Below, piece by piece: positions 9,277 to 18,435 of a stretch of DNA of 64,000 nt; position 1 is the stretch's first letter, and every line of letters starts with the position of its first letter. This stretch comes from Muribaculum sp. (GTDB lineage: Bacteria > Bacillota > Clostridia > Lachnospirales > Lachnospiraceae), in the NCBI GenBank assembly GCA_023663735.1, contig JAMPGV010000002.1, positions 1 to 64,000 on the forward strand. Direction: 5' to 3'. The position numbers and the translations under genes are program-made. The notes under the pieces were generated by a model. That model saw nothing but the letters and a program-made list of their open reading frames with translations. It was not told the DNA's origin and searched no databases.

Positions 9277-11422
9277 GCTGTCCCACCGTACCTTTTTCCA
9301 TACCTTTTCCCGCGCCTTCTCCCGTACCTTTTCCCATACCTTCTCCCGTATCCGCATCGGGCGACATATCAAAAGCGCAGATCCAGACCGGGTTTTCGGC
9401 CCGCATCAGATGATGGCTTCCCGCTTTCTGCGCCCTGCTCACCTGCAGCTGCACCATTTCCATGCTCTCCTCTCTACAGATTCCCCCGGACGATAAAAAC
9501 GTTTGGAGTTCGCAGAGCGTCTCTGTACTGACCGCATTGGCCACAATCCGCATCTTGGGATTGATCTGCCAAAGGGTCTGTAGAATCTCTTTCATCCTGC
9601 CCCCGCTTCCGCCGATAAACGCATGGGTCGCCGCCGGAAGCGCCAACAGCCCCTCCGGCGCCTCCGCCTCTACCGCCGTGAGGTTCTGCAGTCCGAATTT
9701 TTGAGCGTTTCGCCGGATCAAAGAGACGGCTTCCTCTTTCCGCTCCACCGCATACACCCGGACGCCGCCGTCCAAAGCGGCGATCTCCGCCGCTATGGAA
9801 CCGGTACCGCTGCCGATGTCATAGACCACGGCTCCCTCGCACAGCCGCAGTTTGCAGATGCTGACCTCCCGCACTTCCTCCTTGCTCATGGGAATCCCGC
9901 CCCGGATAAATTCCTCGTCCTTTCTGCCATGGGTCAGCCTCCTTTCTGCCGCGCAGGGATTTTTCACCAGACAGGTATACAATCCCTCCTCCCGCAACGC
10001 AAGACACTCCCGGGGCGTATGGCTCTCGATCCGCTCCTCCTCATAGGACAATTGATATCCCAGAACCACCTCGCATTCCGGCATATCATACTCCGCAAGC
10101 AGCGAGCCGATCAGATGAACGTCCCGAAGCCCCGACGTCAGCAGAAAAGTCTTGGGGCTGTTCCTGATTCTGCGCACCAGATCCTGCGGCTTCTTGCCAT
10201 GTATGCTGCAGACCGCCGCATCCTGATAACTCTCCCCGAGCTTAGCGGCCAGATAGGACACCGAAGAAATCCCCGGCAGAATCCGCAGGGACGCCCGCAG
10301 ACGCCCCGCCCCGATCTCCTCCTGCAAGGCTTCCTGCAAAGCCCCGCAGCCGCTGTAAAATCCGCTGTCTCCGGAAAAGAGAACCACGGTTTTTAAATCA
10401 TCCCGAAACCAGTATTTGTCCTGTATCTCCCGCAGATACGGAATCACCTGCCGCGCCTGATAATAGGCGCGCTTCTCCAGCGCGGGACGCCGGTTCTCCA
10501 AAAGCCGCTCCGCCCCCAACAGGATATCCGCCCCGGCGGCGGCCTGTTCCGCCTCTTTGGTCAGGCATCCTTCGGATCCCATTCCGGCTCCCGCCAACGT
10601 GATCTCCATTTGATGACGGCTGCCGCACCGGATGGGTCTGCCGTAGAGTTCCTCAAGTCTCTCACAGATTCCGGCAAAGGATTCCCCCTGTTCTTCCGGC
10701 GGACGCCCGATGACCAGAAGCCGGATCCCCGTCCGCCTTGCAGCCTCCACCTTCTCCGGATAACCGCCGGATACGCCGCTCTCCTTCGTGACCAGACAGG
10801 AAATCCGGTACTGGCGGATGAGCGCCTCGTTCATTTCCACGCTGAAAGGTCCCTGCATGGCGATGACCTGTCTCCCGCAAATCCCCTGTTCCATGCAGAG
10901 TGAAAGGCTTTCCATGCCGGGCAGCACCCGCACATATAATCTCTGTCTCACCGCTTCCAAAGCGCAGTACCGGGCCAGTTCCCGGCTTCCGGTAGTCAGC
11001 AGGATATTGCCCTCCGTATGCTCCAGCGCCGCCGCACAGTCTTCGTTTGACTCAAAATAGCGGACGCCGCTTTCCCGCTCTGCGCCGCCGTCCCGTTTCA
11101 GCCGCAGATATAAAACCGGGATTCCCTGTCTTTCCAGTGTTTCCACCGCCGCCTTCAGATTGCGGGTGACGTCCTCGGCAAAAGGATGCGTGGCGTCCGC
11201 CACAACGGCAAACGCCCCGTCTTTTAGAAACCGCTCCATCTCTTCCCGGTTCATCCTGCCCTGCCGCACGTCTGCGAGGGGATGCCGTTTCAAGACGATT
11301 TCGCCGTACTCCGTCGCCACGCAGACCGTGTGCGGAATTTGGGCCTGCGCAAGACATTCCGACAGTTTTCTCCCTTCGGTGGTTCCTGCAAATATCACGA
11401 TTTTCTGGAATGATCCGTCCAT
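9269..11422 (-). CDS. cbiJET: CbiJ-CbiE-CbiT triple fusion
   Basis: Three enzymes are joined in ~717 residues. Residues ~1-260 are a CobK/CbiJ precorrin-6A reductase (IFAGTTEGRKL near the N-terminus). Residues ~272-490 are a CbiE C5-methyltransferase (ITLAGAGMG, SGDSGFYSG, LPGISSVSY). Residues ~500-680 are a CbiT C15-methyltransferase/decarboxylase with the SAM motif YDIGSGTGS. CbiE-CbiT fusions (CobL-like) are common; adding the reductase at the N-terminus channels three consecutive ring-contraction steps. Start ATG 11422 has a GGGGAAG site upstream and overlaps cbiH by 28 bp. The C-terminus is a run of five 12-nt repeats encoding Gly/Lys/Glu-rich units. Confidence 0.92.
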   Translation of the reverse strand: MDGSFQKIVIFAGTTEGRKLSECLAQAQIPHTVCVATEYGEIVLKRHPLADVRQGRMNREEMERFLKDGAFAVVADATHPFAEDVTRNLKAAVETLERQGIPVLYLRLKRDGGAERESGVRYFESNEDCAAALEHTEGNILLTTGSRELARYCALEAVRQRLYVRVLPGMESLSLCMEQGICGRQVIAMQGPFSVEMNEALIRQYRISCLVTKESGVSGGYPEKVEAARRTGIRLLVIGRPPEEQGESFAGICERLEELYGRPIRCGSRHQMEITLAGAGMGSEGCLTKEAEQAAAGADILLGAERLLENRRPALEKRAYYQARQVIPYLREIQDKYWFRDDLKTVVLFSGDSGFYSGCGALQEALQEEIGAGRLRASLRILPGISSVSYLAAKLGESYQDAAVCSIHGKKPQDLVRRIRNSPKTFLLTSGLRDVHLIGSLLAEYDMPECEVVLGYQLSYEEERIESHTPRECLALREEGLYTCLVKNPCAAERRLTHGRKDEEFIRGGIPMSKEEVREVSICKLRLCEGAVVYDIGSGTGSIAAEIAALDGGVRVYAVERKEEAVSLIRRNAQKFGLQNLTAVEAEAPEGLLALPAATHAFIGGSGGRMKEILQTLWQINPKMRIVANAVSTETLCELQTFLSSGGICREESMEMVQLQVSRAQKAGSHHLMRAENPVWICAFDMSPDADTGEGMGKGTGEGAGKGMEKGTVGQHE
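9287..9346. repeat. five 12-nt tandem repeats at the cbiJET 3' end
   Basis: Read on the minus strand the unit is GGARAAGGYRYG, repeated five times. It encodes alternating GEG/GKG residues, and each unit resembles a Shine-Dalgarno sequence. It ends about 10 nt before the cbiA start, so it may influence cbiA translation; that effect is inferred. Confidence 0.8.
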
Positions 11423-12195
11423 TTCTTCCCCATTTCCGTGCCGCCTTTGGCGCATACCGAATCTGTGTCAACATGGTATCCCCGCTTTGTCACCATCTTC
11501 CCGTCGATCAGCTCCGTCCGGGAGCTTCCGATGAAGACCGTGGTAAACATATTGACCTCCCTGTCCCGCAGTTCTTTCAACGTGCAGATTTCCGCCCGCG
11601 TTCCCGCTCTTCCGATATTTTCCACATATCCGCAGACCCGCTCCTCCTCGACAGCGCCCAGCAGAAGATCACAGGCGCGCCTTAGATGATCTTTTCGTTT
11701 GTGGCTGGACGGATTGTAGAGTACAATCACAAAATCGCCCGCCGCGGCCGCCCGAAGCCGTCTCTCAATTTGTTCCCAGGGCGTCAGCAGATCGCTCAGG
11801 CTGACCGTGCAGAAATCATGGCCGAGAGGCGCTCCCAGAACGGCCGCCCCGCTGCTGGCCGCGGTGACGCCCGCAGCCACCCGAAGCTCCGTCTCCGGAT
11901 AATCCCTGCCGATCTCATACATCAGAGACGCCATTCCATAGATGCCCGCATCCCCGCTGCAGATCAGCGCCACCCGTTTCCCCTTTGCGGCCTCTCGGAA
12001 GCATAATCTGCACCGCTCCTCCTCACGGCGCATGGGAGTGGAAAGCAGCTCTTTATCCCGAAACCGCCCGTCCAACAGTTCCAGATACACCGTGTAGCCG
12101 ATGATCACATCCGCCTGTTCCAGCGCGCGCAGCGCCTCCCCCGTCATCATCTCTTCCCTGCCGGGGCCTATTCCGACAATATCAATCCGATTCAT
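11395..12195 (-). CDS. cbiH: precorrin-3B / cobalt-factor III C17-methyltransferase CbiH
   Basis: CbiH methylates C17 and drives ring contraction in the anaerobic pathway. The 266-residue product has the tetrapyrrole methylase fold: GIGPG at the N-terminus, GDAGIYGMASLMYE, and ITAASSGAA-like and VILYNPSSHKR-like segments typical of CbiH/CobJ. I chose ATG 12195 because a GGAGGGAG ribosome binding site precedes it and the family start MNRIDIVGIGPG follows; the upstream extension has no family match. It overlaps cbiG by 14 bp and the downstream fusion gene by 28 bp. Confidence 0.94.
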   Translation of the reverse strand: MNRIDIVGIGPGREEMMTGEALRALEQADVIIGYTVYLELLDGRFRDKELLSTPMRREEERCRLCFREAAKGKRVALICSGDAGIYGMASLMYEIGRDYPETELRVAAGVTAASSGAAVLGAPLGHDFCTVSLSDLLTPWEQIERRLRAAAAGDFVIVLYNPSSHKRKDHLRRACDLLLGAVEEERVCGYVENIGRAGTRAEICTLKELRDREVNMFTTVFIGSSRTELIDGKMVTKRGYHVDTDSVCAKGGTEMGKKWTDHSRKS

Positions 12196-13387
12196 GCCAC
12201 TCTCCCTCCGTCTGCCAATCCGCCCTGCGCCGCGCTCCCCCTGTCTGTTCTCCGGATGCCCGACATCCCGACAACGAAGCCGACAACTTAGAACGCTTTG
12301 CCACGGCAATCGTCATCCCGTTCTCCGCCCGCTTGGAAACCACCAGTTCCCCGCCCGCTCCACAGGCTTTCAGCGCCGCCCGCTCACATACGTTGCCCAC
12401 GCCCACCTGCGCCTCCACAAAGGCGGATTCCGCAAACTCTCCCGGCACCTCCCGCAACTCCTCCGCCGTGTAAGTGAGAAAATCAACGCCCGCTCTCCGG
12501 CACCATTCGATGATCCCCGGCTCGTCTTGTTTCTGCGCAATGGAAGCGAGCGCCAGAATCTGCGGCATCAAAATACCGGCCTCCTGCGCGGTCCTTGCGA
12601 CCAAGTCCCCGATCTCATCCGCTTTCTTTCCCGCTTTGCATCCCAGTCCGACAAGATACTCCCTCGGCCTTAACACGACAGATGCGCCAAACGTCTCTTC
12701 CTTGGATGTAATCAGGACATCCGCGCATCCGGCGGGCGGATACGGAGCAAGCCGGACTCCCTGCGGCGGACAAAGCCCGATTCCGCAGCCCGGCTCTATG
12801 GACATCACGATTTCCTGCTCCGCCAGCGCTTTGGCCGAAACCTTTACGATCCCGGATTTGTCCGCAAGATACAAGCCGTTTTGCCGGGCGAACAGATCCA
12901 CCGCGAACCGGCCGTTTAGATCCGTCGCCGTGGTGATCACCGGCACCGCTCCCGTTTGCTCCGCAAGAACCTCCGCCAGCTCGTTTGCGCCTCCCAGATG
13001 GCCGGATAAAATCGGGATGACATACTTTCCCTTCTCGTCCATCACCAATACCGGCGGATCCTGTGCCTTATCCGCAAGAAAAGGCGCGACGGCTCTGACC
13101 GCGATCCCGCAGGCGCCGATAAAGAGCATGGCCTCCCGCCTCCGCATCCGTTCCCCGGCCCACGCTCCGACGGAATCTTCCACAAACCGCACCCCTTGAT
13201 CTCCCTTGGCGTTTTCAGCCTGCAAAAGGCTGCGGCGGCAGGCGCCGCATTTTGTATAAAGCTTTGCTTCCAGTGTCGGCTCCAGCCCTGATTCCGGCTT
13301 TGATTCCGGCTCCGATTCCAGTATCCCCGCAATCCGTTCCGAAAGCCGCATTCCGTTTTCCGTAAAGCTGATCACACTCAGTTCCAT
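12182..13387 (-). CDS. cbiG: cobalt-precorrin-5A hydrolase CbiG
   Basis: CbiG opens the delta-lactone of cobalt-precorrin-5A and releases acetaldehyde. The 401-residue protein shows the CbiG N-terminal region, the central LSGHLGGANELA motif, and the C-terminal CobE/CbiG domain (VGLGCKAGKKA, then VGVGNVCERAA). Near the N-terminus, residues ~24-38 are a 4-residue repeat (ESEP/ESKP/ESGL) encoded by 12-nt units, an apparent recent expansion. A GGGGGAT site precedes the ATG. The gene sits 64 bp after cbiF in the cobalamin locus. Confidence 0.93.
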   Translation of the reverse strand: MELSVISFTENGMRLSERIAGILESEPESKPESGLEPTLEAKLYTKCGACRRSLLQAENAKGDQGVRFVEDSVGAWAGERMRRREAMLFIGACGIAVRAVAPFLADKAQDPPVLVMDEKGKYVIPILSGHLGGANELAEVLAEQTGAVPVITTATDLNGRFAVDLFARQNGLYLADKSGIVKVSAKALAEQEIVMSIEPGCGIGLCPPQGVRLAPYPPAGCADVLITSKEETFGASVVLRPREYLVGLGCKAGKKADEIGDLVARTAQEAGILMPQILALASIAQKQDEPGIIEWCRRAGVDFLTYTAEELREVPGEFAESAFVEAQVGVGNVCERAALKACGAGGELVVSKRAENGMTIAVAKRSKLSASLSGCRASGEQTGGARRRADWQTEGEWHESD

Positions 13388-13451
13388 CGTCTATCCCCCG
13401 TTCTCCGAATTCGGTATTGCCGCTTTATCGTTTCTGCCTGTATTGCCGGCT

Positions 13452-14207
13452 TTACCGTTTTGGTCGAAAAGCCGTCGAAAAATCAGCGGAGTAAAGTCTC
13501 GATTTGTCATAATGCCCGTGTGCGATCACATCTCCCACCAATACCAGCGCGGTCTTGGTGATGCCATGCTCCGCCGCCTTCTCATACAGCGTTTCGATCG
13601 TGCAGACATATGCCTCTTCCTCGTCCCAGGTGGCCTTGTACACAAGGGCTGCGGGCGTCGTCCCCGCATAACCGCCCTCGATCAGGCGTTCACACAACTC
13701 CCGGATCATGCCCGCGCTCAGATATATCGCCATGGACGCCCGGTGCGCCGCAAAACTCTGAATGCTTTCCCGCTCCGGCACCTTGGTCTTACCCTCCATC
13801 CTTGTGATAATCAGAGACTGGGAAATCCCCGGCAGGGTATATTCCAGATGCAGGGAGGACGCCGCGCCGAAACAGGCGCTGACTCCCGGACAGCTCTCAT
13901 AGGCGATTCCCAGCCGATCCAGCTCGTCCATCTGCTCCCGGACGGCTCCGTATATACTCGGATCCCCCGTGTGCAGCCGCACCGTCGTCTTTCCCTGCGT
14001 CTCCGCCTCACGGAAGATTCGGATGATTTCCTCCAGCGTCAGTTCCGCACTGTTATGGATTTCACAGGACTCCCCCGTGTAGGACAACAGTTTGGGATTC
14101 ACCAAAGATCCGGCGTAGACGACTACATCCGCCCGCTCCAAAAGCCGCATTCCCCTGACCGTTATCAGATCAACTGCGCCTGTTCCCGCGCCAACAAAGT
14201 AAACCAT
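13452..14207 (-). CDS. cbiF: cobalt-precorrin-4 C11-methyltransferase CbiF
   Basis: This is the SAM-dependent C11 methylase of the anaerobic cobalamin pathway. The 251-residue length is typical, and the tetrapyrrole methylase motifs are clear: VYFVGAGTGAVDLITVRG, DVVVYAGSLVNP, HTGDPSIYGA, CPGVSACFGAA, TRMEGKTKVP. It overlaps the end of cbiD by 43 bp, with a GGCGGAAG site inside cbiD, indicating tight coupling. Confidence 0.95.
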   Translation of the reverse strand: MVYFVGAGTGAVDLITVRGMRLLERADVVVYAGSLVNPKLLSYTGESCEIHNSAELTLEEIIRIFREAETQGKTTVRLHTGDPSIYGAVREQMDELDRLGIAYESCPGVSACFGAASSLHLEYTLPGISQSLIITRMEGKTKVPERESIQSFAAHRASMAIYLSAGMIRELCERLIEGGYAGTTPAALVYKATWDEEEAYVCTIETLYEKAAEHGITKTALVLVGDVIAHGHYDKSRLYSADFSTAFRPKR

Positions 14208-15295
14208 TCTTCCGCCCCCCTGCTTTCCGCCAGTTTCCCATATTCATTCGCATACAAAATGCAGTCCGCCTTCATACTCCCGCCGCAACGGTTTTCCAGA
14301 TAATAACAGATGCGCTCCGCGATGTGAGCCATCACCGCCTGTAACTTTCCGCTCTCCTGTAGAATCGGAACCGCTTCCTCCGTGGACGCGCATTCCAAGA
14401 TCCGGCAGAGCCGCTCCGCATCCACCCGCTCTCCCGCGGCAAACGCCGCCAGCAGTTCCATCCGGCAGTCCGCCTCTCGGGAATGAGTGTTCATAATGCC
14501 TCCGGCCACCTTAATCAATTTACCGATATGCCCGGTCAGGAGGATTCTCCGAAATCCAAGCTCCGCCGCCATATCCACCGTCGCCCCGATAAAATTGCTG
14601 CACTTCACACTTTGGTCCAGATCATACCCATAGGTTTTTCTCATAAATTCCAAGCCGTAATTTCCCGGCGAGACCGCAACGTAATCAAAGCCGGACATGC
14701 TCCGCTGACGCAGTTCGATGCGGATGGTGTCCAGAAGCGCCTGACTGCTCATAGGTTCCACAATACCGCTGGTTCCCAAAATCGAGATGCCGCCTACAAC
14801 GCCCAGCCGCGGGTTAAAGGTACGCCGCCCGAGCCGTTCGCCCTCCGGCACGGAGATCACAATCTTGAGACGGCCTTTATAATCCGCAATCGCGCAGACC
14901 TCCCGCACCTCCCGCTCTATCATTTCCCTTGGGACACGGTTGATGGCCGCGCATCCCACGGGCTGGTCCAGCCCCGGGCGGGTCACTTTCCCCACGCCTG
15001 CGCCGCCCTCTATGACGATTCCGGGCTGCCCGTTCTCCGCGGCATCCTCAAGATAACAGACCTCCGCATAAATCCATGCGCCGGAAGTGACGTCCGGATC
15101 GTCCCCGCCGTCCTTTTCCACCGCGCAGCTCACCGCGGTCTCCCCCCGCCTGATGTCCCGGATCTTTGCCTCATAGGGAATCCCCTTGGGCGTTTGAATC
15201 ATCATCTCTGTCTTTTCCCGTCCTGTCAGCAGCATGTAGGCGGCCGCTTTTGCCGCCGCTGCCGCACAGCTTCCGGTGGTAAATCCGTACCGCAT
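14165..15295 (-). CDS. cbiD: cobalt-precorrin-5B C1-methyltransferase CbiD
   Basis: CbiD methylates C1 in the anaerobic pathway. The 376-residue protein begins with the family signature RYGFTTGSCAAAAAKAA and contains GGISILGTSGIVEPMS and LTGHIGKLIKVAGGIMNTHS. The frame is open from a GTG at 15301, but GGAGG directly abuts that codon. From the ATG at 15295 the same site is six bases away, so 15295 is the likely start. It follows cbiC by 35 bp and overlaps cbiF. Confidence 0.95.
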   Translation of the reverse strand: MRYGFTTGSCAAAAAKAAAYMLLTGREKTEMMIQTPKGIPYEAKIRDIRRGETAVSCAVEKDGGDDPDVTSGAWIYAEVCYLEDAAENGQPGIVIEGGAGVGKVTRPGLDQPVGCAAINRVPREMIEREVREVCAIADYKGRLKIVISVPEGERLGRRTFNPRLGVVGGISILGTSGIVEPMSSQALLDTIRIELRQRSMSGFDYVAVSPGNYGLEFMRKTYGYDLDQSVKCSNFIGATVDMAAELGFRRILLTGHIGKLIKVAGGIMNTHSREADCRMELLAAFAAGERVDAERLCRILECASTEEAVPILQESGKLQAVMAHIAERICYYLENRCGGSMKADCILYANEYGKLAESRGAEEWFTLLAREQAQLI

Positions 15296-15330
15296 CCGCA
15301 CCCTCCACTCGCCTTCCGCTCATTTTCCGC

Positions 15331-16065
15331 TCATTTTTCAGCAAGATCCGCCAGTCTTCTCCCACCGTCCTCCCCTGTCTGCAACGCCGCCTGATAGAGA
15401 GCCGCATTGCAGATGGCCGCCGCAATATTGCTCCCGCCTTTTCTGCCTCTGTTGATGATATGGGGAATCTTCGTGCCAAGCCAGAGTTCCTTGGCCGCCT
15501 CCACATGGACGAATCCCACCGGAACGCCGATCACAAAGGCGGGAGTTTGCCCGCTCTCCTGCCAGAGTTCATACAGCCTGATCAAGGCGGTGGGCGCGTT
15601 ACCGATGGCAAAAATCACCGGCTTGCGGATGGCAGACGCCTTTTCCATGCTGACGGCCGCCCGCGTCGTCCTCCGCTCTCCGGCCAGACGCGCGACTTCC
15701 TCATCCGCCATGAAACAGTGCGCTTCCCCGCCGAAACGCGCCAGCACTTTCTTGTTGATTCCGGCTAAAGCCATATTGGTGTCGGTGACGATATCCGCAC
15801 CCGACCGCACCAATTTCGTCAAAACGCCCGCCGCTCCCTCCGAAAAACAAAGCGTCCGCGCATAGTCAAAGTCGGCGCTGGTATGGATCACACGCTTTGT
15901 GATCGGTTCCTCCTCCGCCGGAAGCCGGATCCCCCTGTCTCGAAGTTCCTCCCCGATGATCTCAAAACTGCGTCTCTCGATCTCTTCCGGCTGCAGAGGT
16001 TCTATCTGAGAAAACCGTGACTCCTGTATCTTCTGTATTTCCTGTATCTCCTGTATCTCCTGCAT
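15331..16065 (-). CDS. cbiC: cobalt-precorrin-8 methylmutase CbiC
   Basis: CbiC moves the C11 methyl group to C12, giving cobyrinic acid. The ~244-residue product has the catalytic His in VIHTSADFDYA, the TDTNMALAGINK segment and GNAPTAL, all characteristic. I chose ATG 16065, which has GGAGGAG a short distance upstream. The first ~15 codons are a tandem repeat (MQEIQEIQEIQKIQ) of a 9-nt unit with AGGAGA in each copy. It is the first gene after the palindromic element at 16100-16390, which separates it from cobD. Confidence 0.94.
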   Translation of the reverse strand: MQEIQEIQEIQKIQESRFSQIEPLQPEEIERRSFEIIGEELRDRGIRLPAEEEPITKRVIHTSADFDYARTLCFSEGAAGVLTKLVRSGADIVTDTNMALAGINKKVLARFGGEAHCFMADEEVARLAGERRTTRAAVSMEKASAIRKPVIFAIGNAPTALIRLYELWQESGQTPAFVIGVPVGFVHVEAAKELWLGTKIPHIINRGRKGGSNIAAAICNAALYQAALQTGEDGGRRLADLAEK

Positions 16066-16099
16066 CCTCCGTCTCTCCTCCCTCTCCCCCGTCCCTGAT

Positions 16100-16390
16100 A
16101 GGCGTTTGCGAAACTCCAATTTGCAAAGGGTCATTGTGCTAATTGCACATTCAACGCAGACCCGCTTTCGCTCCCACCTCACCGCAAGCGGTCAAGGTGA
16201 GAAGCGCTTCTAAGGCTTGCACCATAGGGTGCTTCGCCAAGAAGTGCTAAATCTCACTTCAAGATGCCAAAATACGGCATCAATCGTAACGAAGTTACGT
16301 TGTGTACCGGCGGTTCGCTAGGGTCTGCTTATGAATATACAATCTGCACAATTCGGATTCCCCAAAATGTCGTTTCGCAAACACCTACCT
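16100..16390 (-). mobile_element. palindromic mobile element, copy 1 (inverted, enlarged)
   Basis: This 291-bp copy is the reverse complement of the elements at 30297 and 48980. It is flanked by the direct repeat CGTCCCTGAT (16090-16099 and 16391-16400). Its ends are inverted repeats of the type AGGYGTTTGCGAAAC. The core keeps the GATGCC/GGCATC hairpin, the GCAGAC/GTCTGC stem and the GC-GAAA-GC mini-hairpin. Relative to the others it contains two extra inserts, each able to fold: CGTAAC/GTTACG, and a longer one around 16190-16262. It sits between cobD and cbiC. No coding capacity is evident. Confidence 0.85.
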
Positions 16391-16406
16391 CGTCCCTGAT
16401 GTCTCG

Positions 16407-17423
16407 TTACAATGCCGCCAGCAGGATCTCGTTCTCCGCCCGGCTTCTGACCGCGATCCGGTAAAATCCTTTTTCCAATCCCCTGAAGTTCCCGCAGTCC
16501 CTGATCAGGATTCCTTTCTCCAGAAGCTTCTCGTACAAAAAGGCATCCCGGCTGTATAGCAATAAAAAATTGGCGTCCGACGGAAAAACCAAAAATCCCC
16601 TGCGCTCAAGCCTCTCCGCCAAAAACTCCCGCTCCCGCTCCACATAAGCCTGCGTCTGCAAAATGAACCCCGAAAGCTCCGCACAGGCGCATCCCGCCTC
16701 CTGCGCAAAACAGGAGAGATTCCACTCCGGAAGCTGCCTTGCTATTTTCTCCCGAAGCGCCGGATTCCCGCAGACCGTATACCCCAGCCGCACGCCGGGA
16801 ACGGCGAAAATCTTTGTAAACGCCCGAACCACAATCAGACTGCCGAAGCGTTCCGCCTCCGAGATCAGGGAACGCCCCTCCCCGCAGAATTCTATAAAAC
16901 ATTCGTCCAGCACCACATAAATTCCCCGCTCCCCGCAATGCCGCAGGACGCCTTCAAGCATTGCAGGATCCGCCAGCCTTCCGGTGGGATTGTTGGGATT
17001 GGCCAGAAACAGAAGATCCACATCCTCCGTGAGAAGCCCGTCCAGCTCCTCCTCTATCCGAAACCCATTCTCCCGCTTTGTCCGATAAAAAAGGAGTTCG
17101 CTGCCCGCCGCCTTCGCCGCATATTCATATCCGTAAAAAGACGGGACGGGCAGTACGGTTTTCCTCGGCCGCAGGGCGTGAACCGCCGCCATGAAAAGTT
17201 CCGATGCTCCGTTTCCGAACAGCAGCTGCTCTTCCGGCACGCCAAGCATTCCGCTGACTGCCCGCTTTAACCGCTCCGCCTCTATGTCCGGATACCAGCC
17301 GCAGGACGCAGCCGCCCGGTGCAGAGCCTCCTCCACAGAATCCGGCGTCCCCAGCGGATTGACATTCACGGAAAAATCCAGCCGCACTTGATTTCTATAC
17401 CGATCTCCGCCGTGCATCCCCAT
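16407..17423 (-). CDS. cobD: threonine-phosphate decarboxylase-like aminotransferase CobD
   Basis: CobD is a PLP enzyme that makes (R)-1-amino-2-propanol phosphate for the nucleotide loop of cobalamin. The ~338-residue product has the fold-type I aminotransferase motifs: DFSVNVNPLG, FGNGASELF, NPNNPTGR, DECFIEF, and the PLP Lys in FTKIFAVPGVRLGY. Start ATG 17423 follows the cbiB stop by 1 bp with GGAGGA seven bases upstream; the longer open frame upstream lacks family residues. The stop lies only a few bases from the palindromic element. Confidence 0.92.
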   Translation of the reverse strand: MGMHGGDRYRNQVRLDFSVNVNPLGTPDSVEEALHRAAASCGWYPDIEAERLKRAVSGMLGVPEEQLLFGNGASELFMAAVHALRPRKTVLPVPSFYGYEYAAKAAGSELLFYRTKRENGFRIEEELDGLLTEDVDLLFLANPNNPTGRLADPAMLEGVLRHCGERGIYVVLDECFIEFCGEGRSLISEAERFGSLIVVRAFTKIFAVPGVRLGYTVCGNPALREKIARQLPEWNLSCFAQEAGCACAELSGFILQTQAYVEREREFLAERLERRGFLVFPSDANFLLLYSRDAFLYEKLLEKGILIRDCGNFRGLEKGFYRIAVRSRAENEILLAAL

Positions 17424-17424
17424 C

Positions 17425-18435
17425 CTACATTCCTCCGTTCCATCCCGCAGCCAGTCCTGCCAGCCCCAGCAGGCAGACTGCCTGACACATCCACGCGGCG
17501 GCATACAGCAGACGGTTTGCGCGCCTGATATCCTCATATTCCGCTCTGCGCAGAGCGTCTCCGATATAGGGCTTGCGCACCGTTTTCCCAAAATAGCGGG
17601 CGTCCCCTCCGAGCCGGATCCCCAGCGCACCGGCGCACACCGACTCCGTCTGTGCGGAATTGGGACTCGCATGGTTCCTGCGGTCCCGCCGATAGATCCT
17701 CCACGCTCCCCGCCCGGAGAATCCGTCCCCCGCCAGAAAAGAGGCGGCGATCATCAGCACAGCGCTGATTCTTGCCGGAATCCAATTCATGAAATCATCC
17801 AGCCTTGCGGCCGCCCTGCCAAAATACAGATACCGCTCATTCCGATAACCCACCGTGGAATCCAGCGTGTTGACCGCCTTATAAAAAAATCCGAGAACCG
17901 GCCCGCCCACCGCCAGATACAGCATGGGGGCAGCCACGCCGTCGGAAGTGTTCTCCGCTACCGTCTCCACCGCCGCCTTGGCCACACCCTCCTCATCCAG
18001 ACAGGCCGTGTCCCTGCCCACGATCATGGAGAGCGCCCTCCGCGCCCCCTGCAGGTCGCCGTCCTTTAAATGCCGCCATACGTTCATGCTCTCCGTTCTC
18101 AGACATTTGACCGCCAACATCTGATAGGTCATCACACACTCCGCCGCTATACCCGCGCAGGGGTGCAGCCCGTAGGCGGCAAACAGGAGCGCTCCCGCCC
18201 AGACGGCCGCGGCAATCGTCACAATGCAGGCCAGCGCTGCGCCGCGCCCAAACTGTTCCGCGGCTCCTCCCGGCCTGTAGAGTCTTTTTTCCGCCGCCGC
18301 AATCAGCTTTCCGATCAGCCGGACGGGATGCGGGAGCCAATGGGGATCTCCCAGCGCCAGATCCAGAAGAAACCCGGCTCCAAAAGCAATCATATGGCAG
18401 AGTATCATCGAACGGCTTATGACAAAACCGCTCAT
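17425..18435 (-). CDS. cbiB: adenosylcobinamide-phosphate synthase CbiB
   Basis: CbiB is an integral membrane enzyme joining aminopropanol phosphate to adenosylcobyric acid. The 336-residue protein has several membrane helices and the family motifs DLALGDPHWLPHPVRLIG, ENTSDGVAAPMLY and AVNTLDSTVGYRNERY. Start ATG 18435 overlaps the cobC stop as ATGA and has GGTGGAAG upstream. CobD, acting on the same step, is the next gene. Confidence 0.94.
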   Translation of the reverse strand: MSGFVISRSMILCHMIAFGAGFLLDLALGDPHWLPHPVRLIGKLIAAAEKRLYRPGGAAEQFGRGAALACIVTIAAAVWAGALLFAAYGLHPCAGIAAECVMTYQMLAVKCLRTESMNVWRHLKDGDLQGARRALSMIVGRDTACLDEEGVAKAAVETVAENTSDGVAAPMLYLAVGGPVLGFFYKAVNTLDSTVGYRNERYLYFGRAAARLDDFMNWIPARISAVLMIAASFLAGDGFSGRGAWRIYRRDRRNHASPNSAQTESVCAGALGIRLGGDARYFGKTVRKPYIGDALRRAEYEDIRRANRLLYAAAWMCQAVCLLGLAGLAAGWNGGM

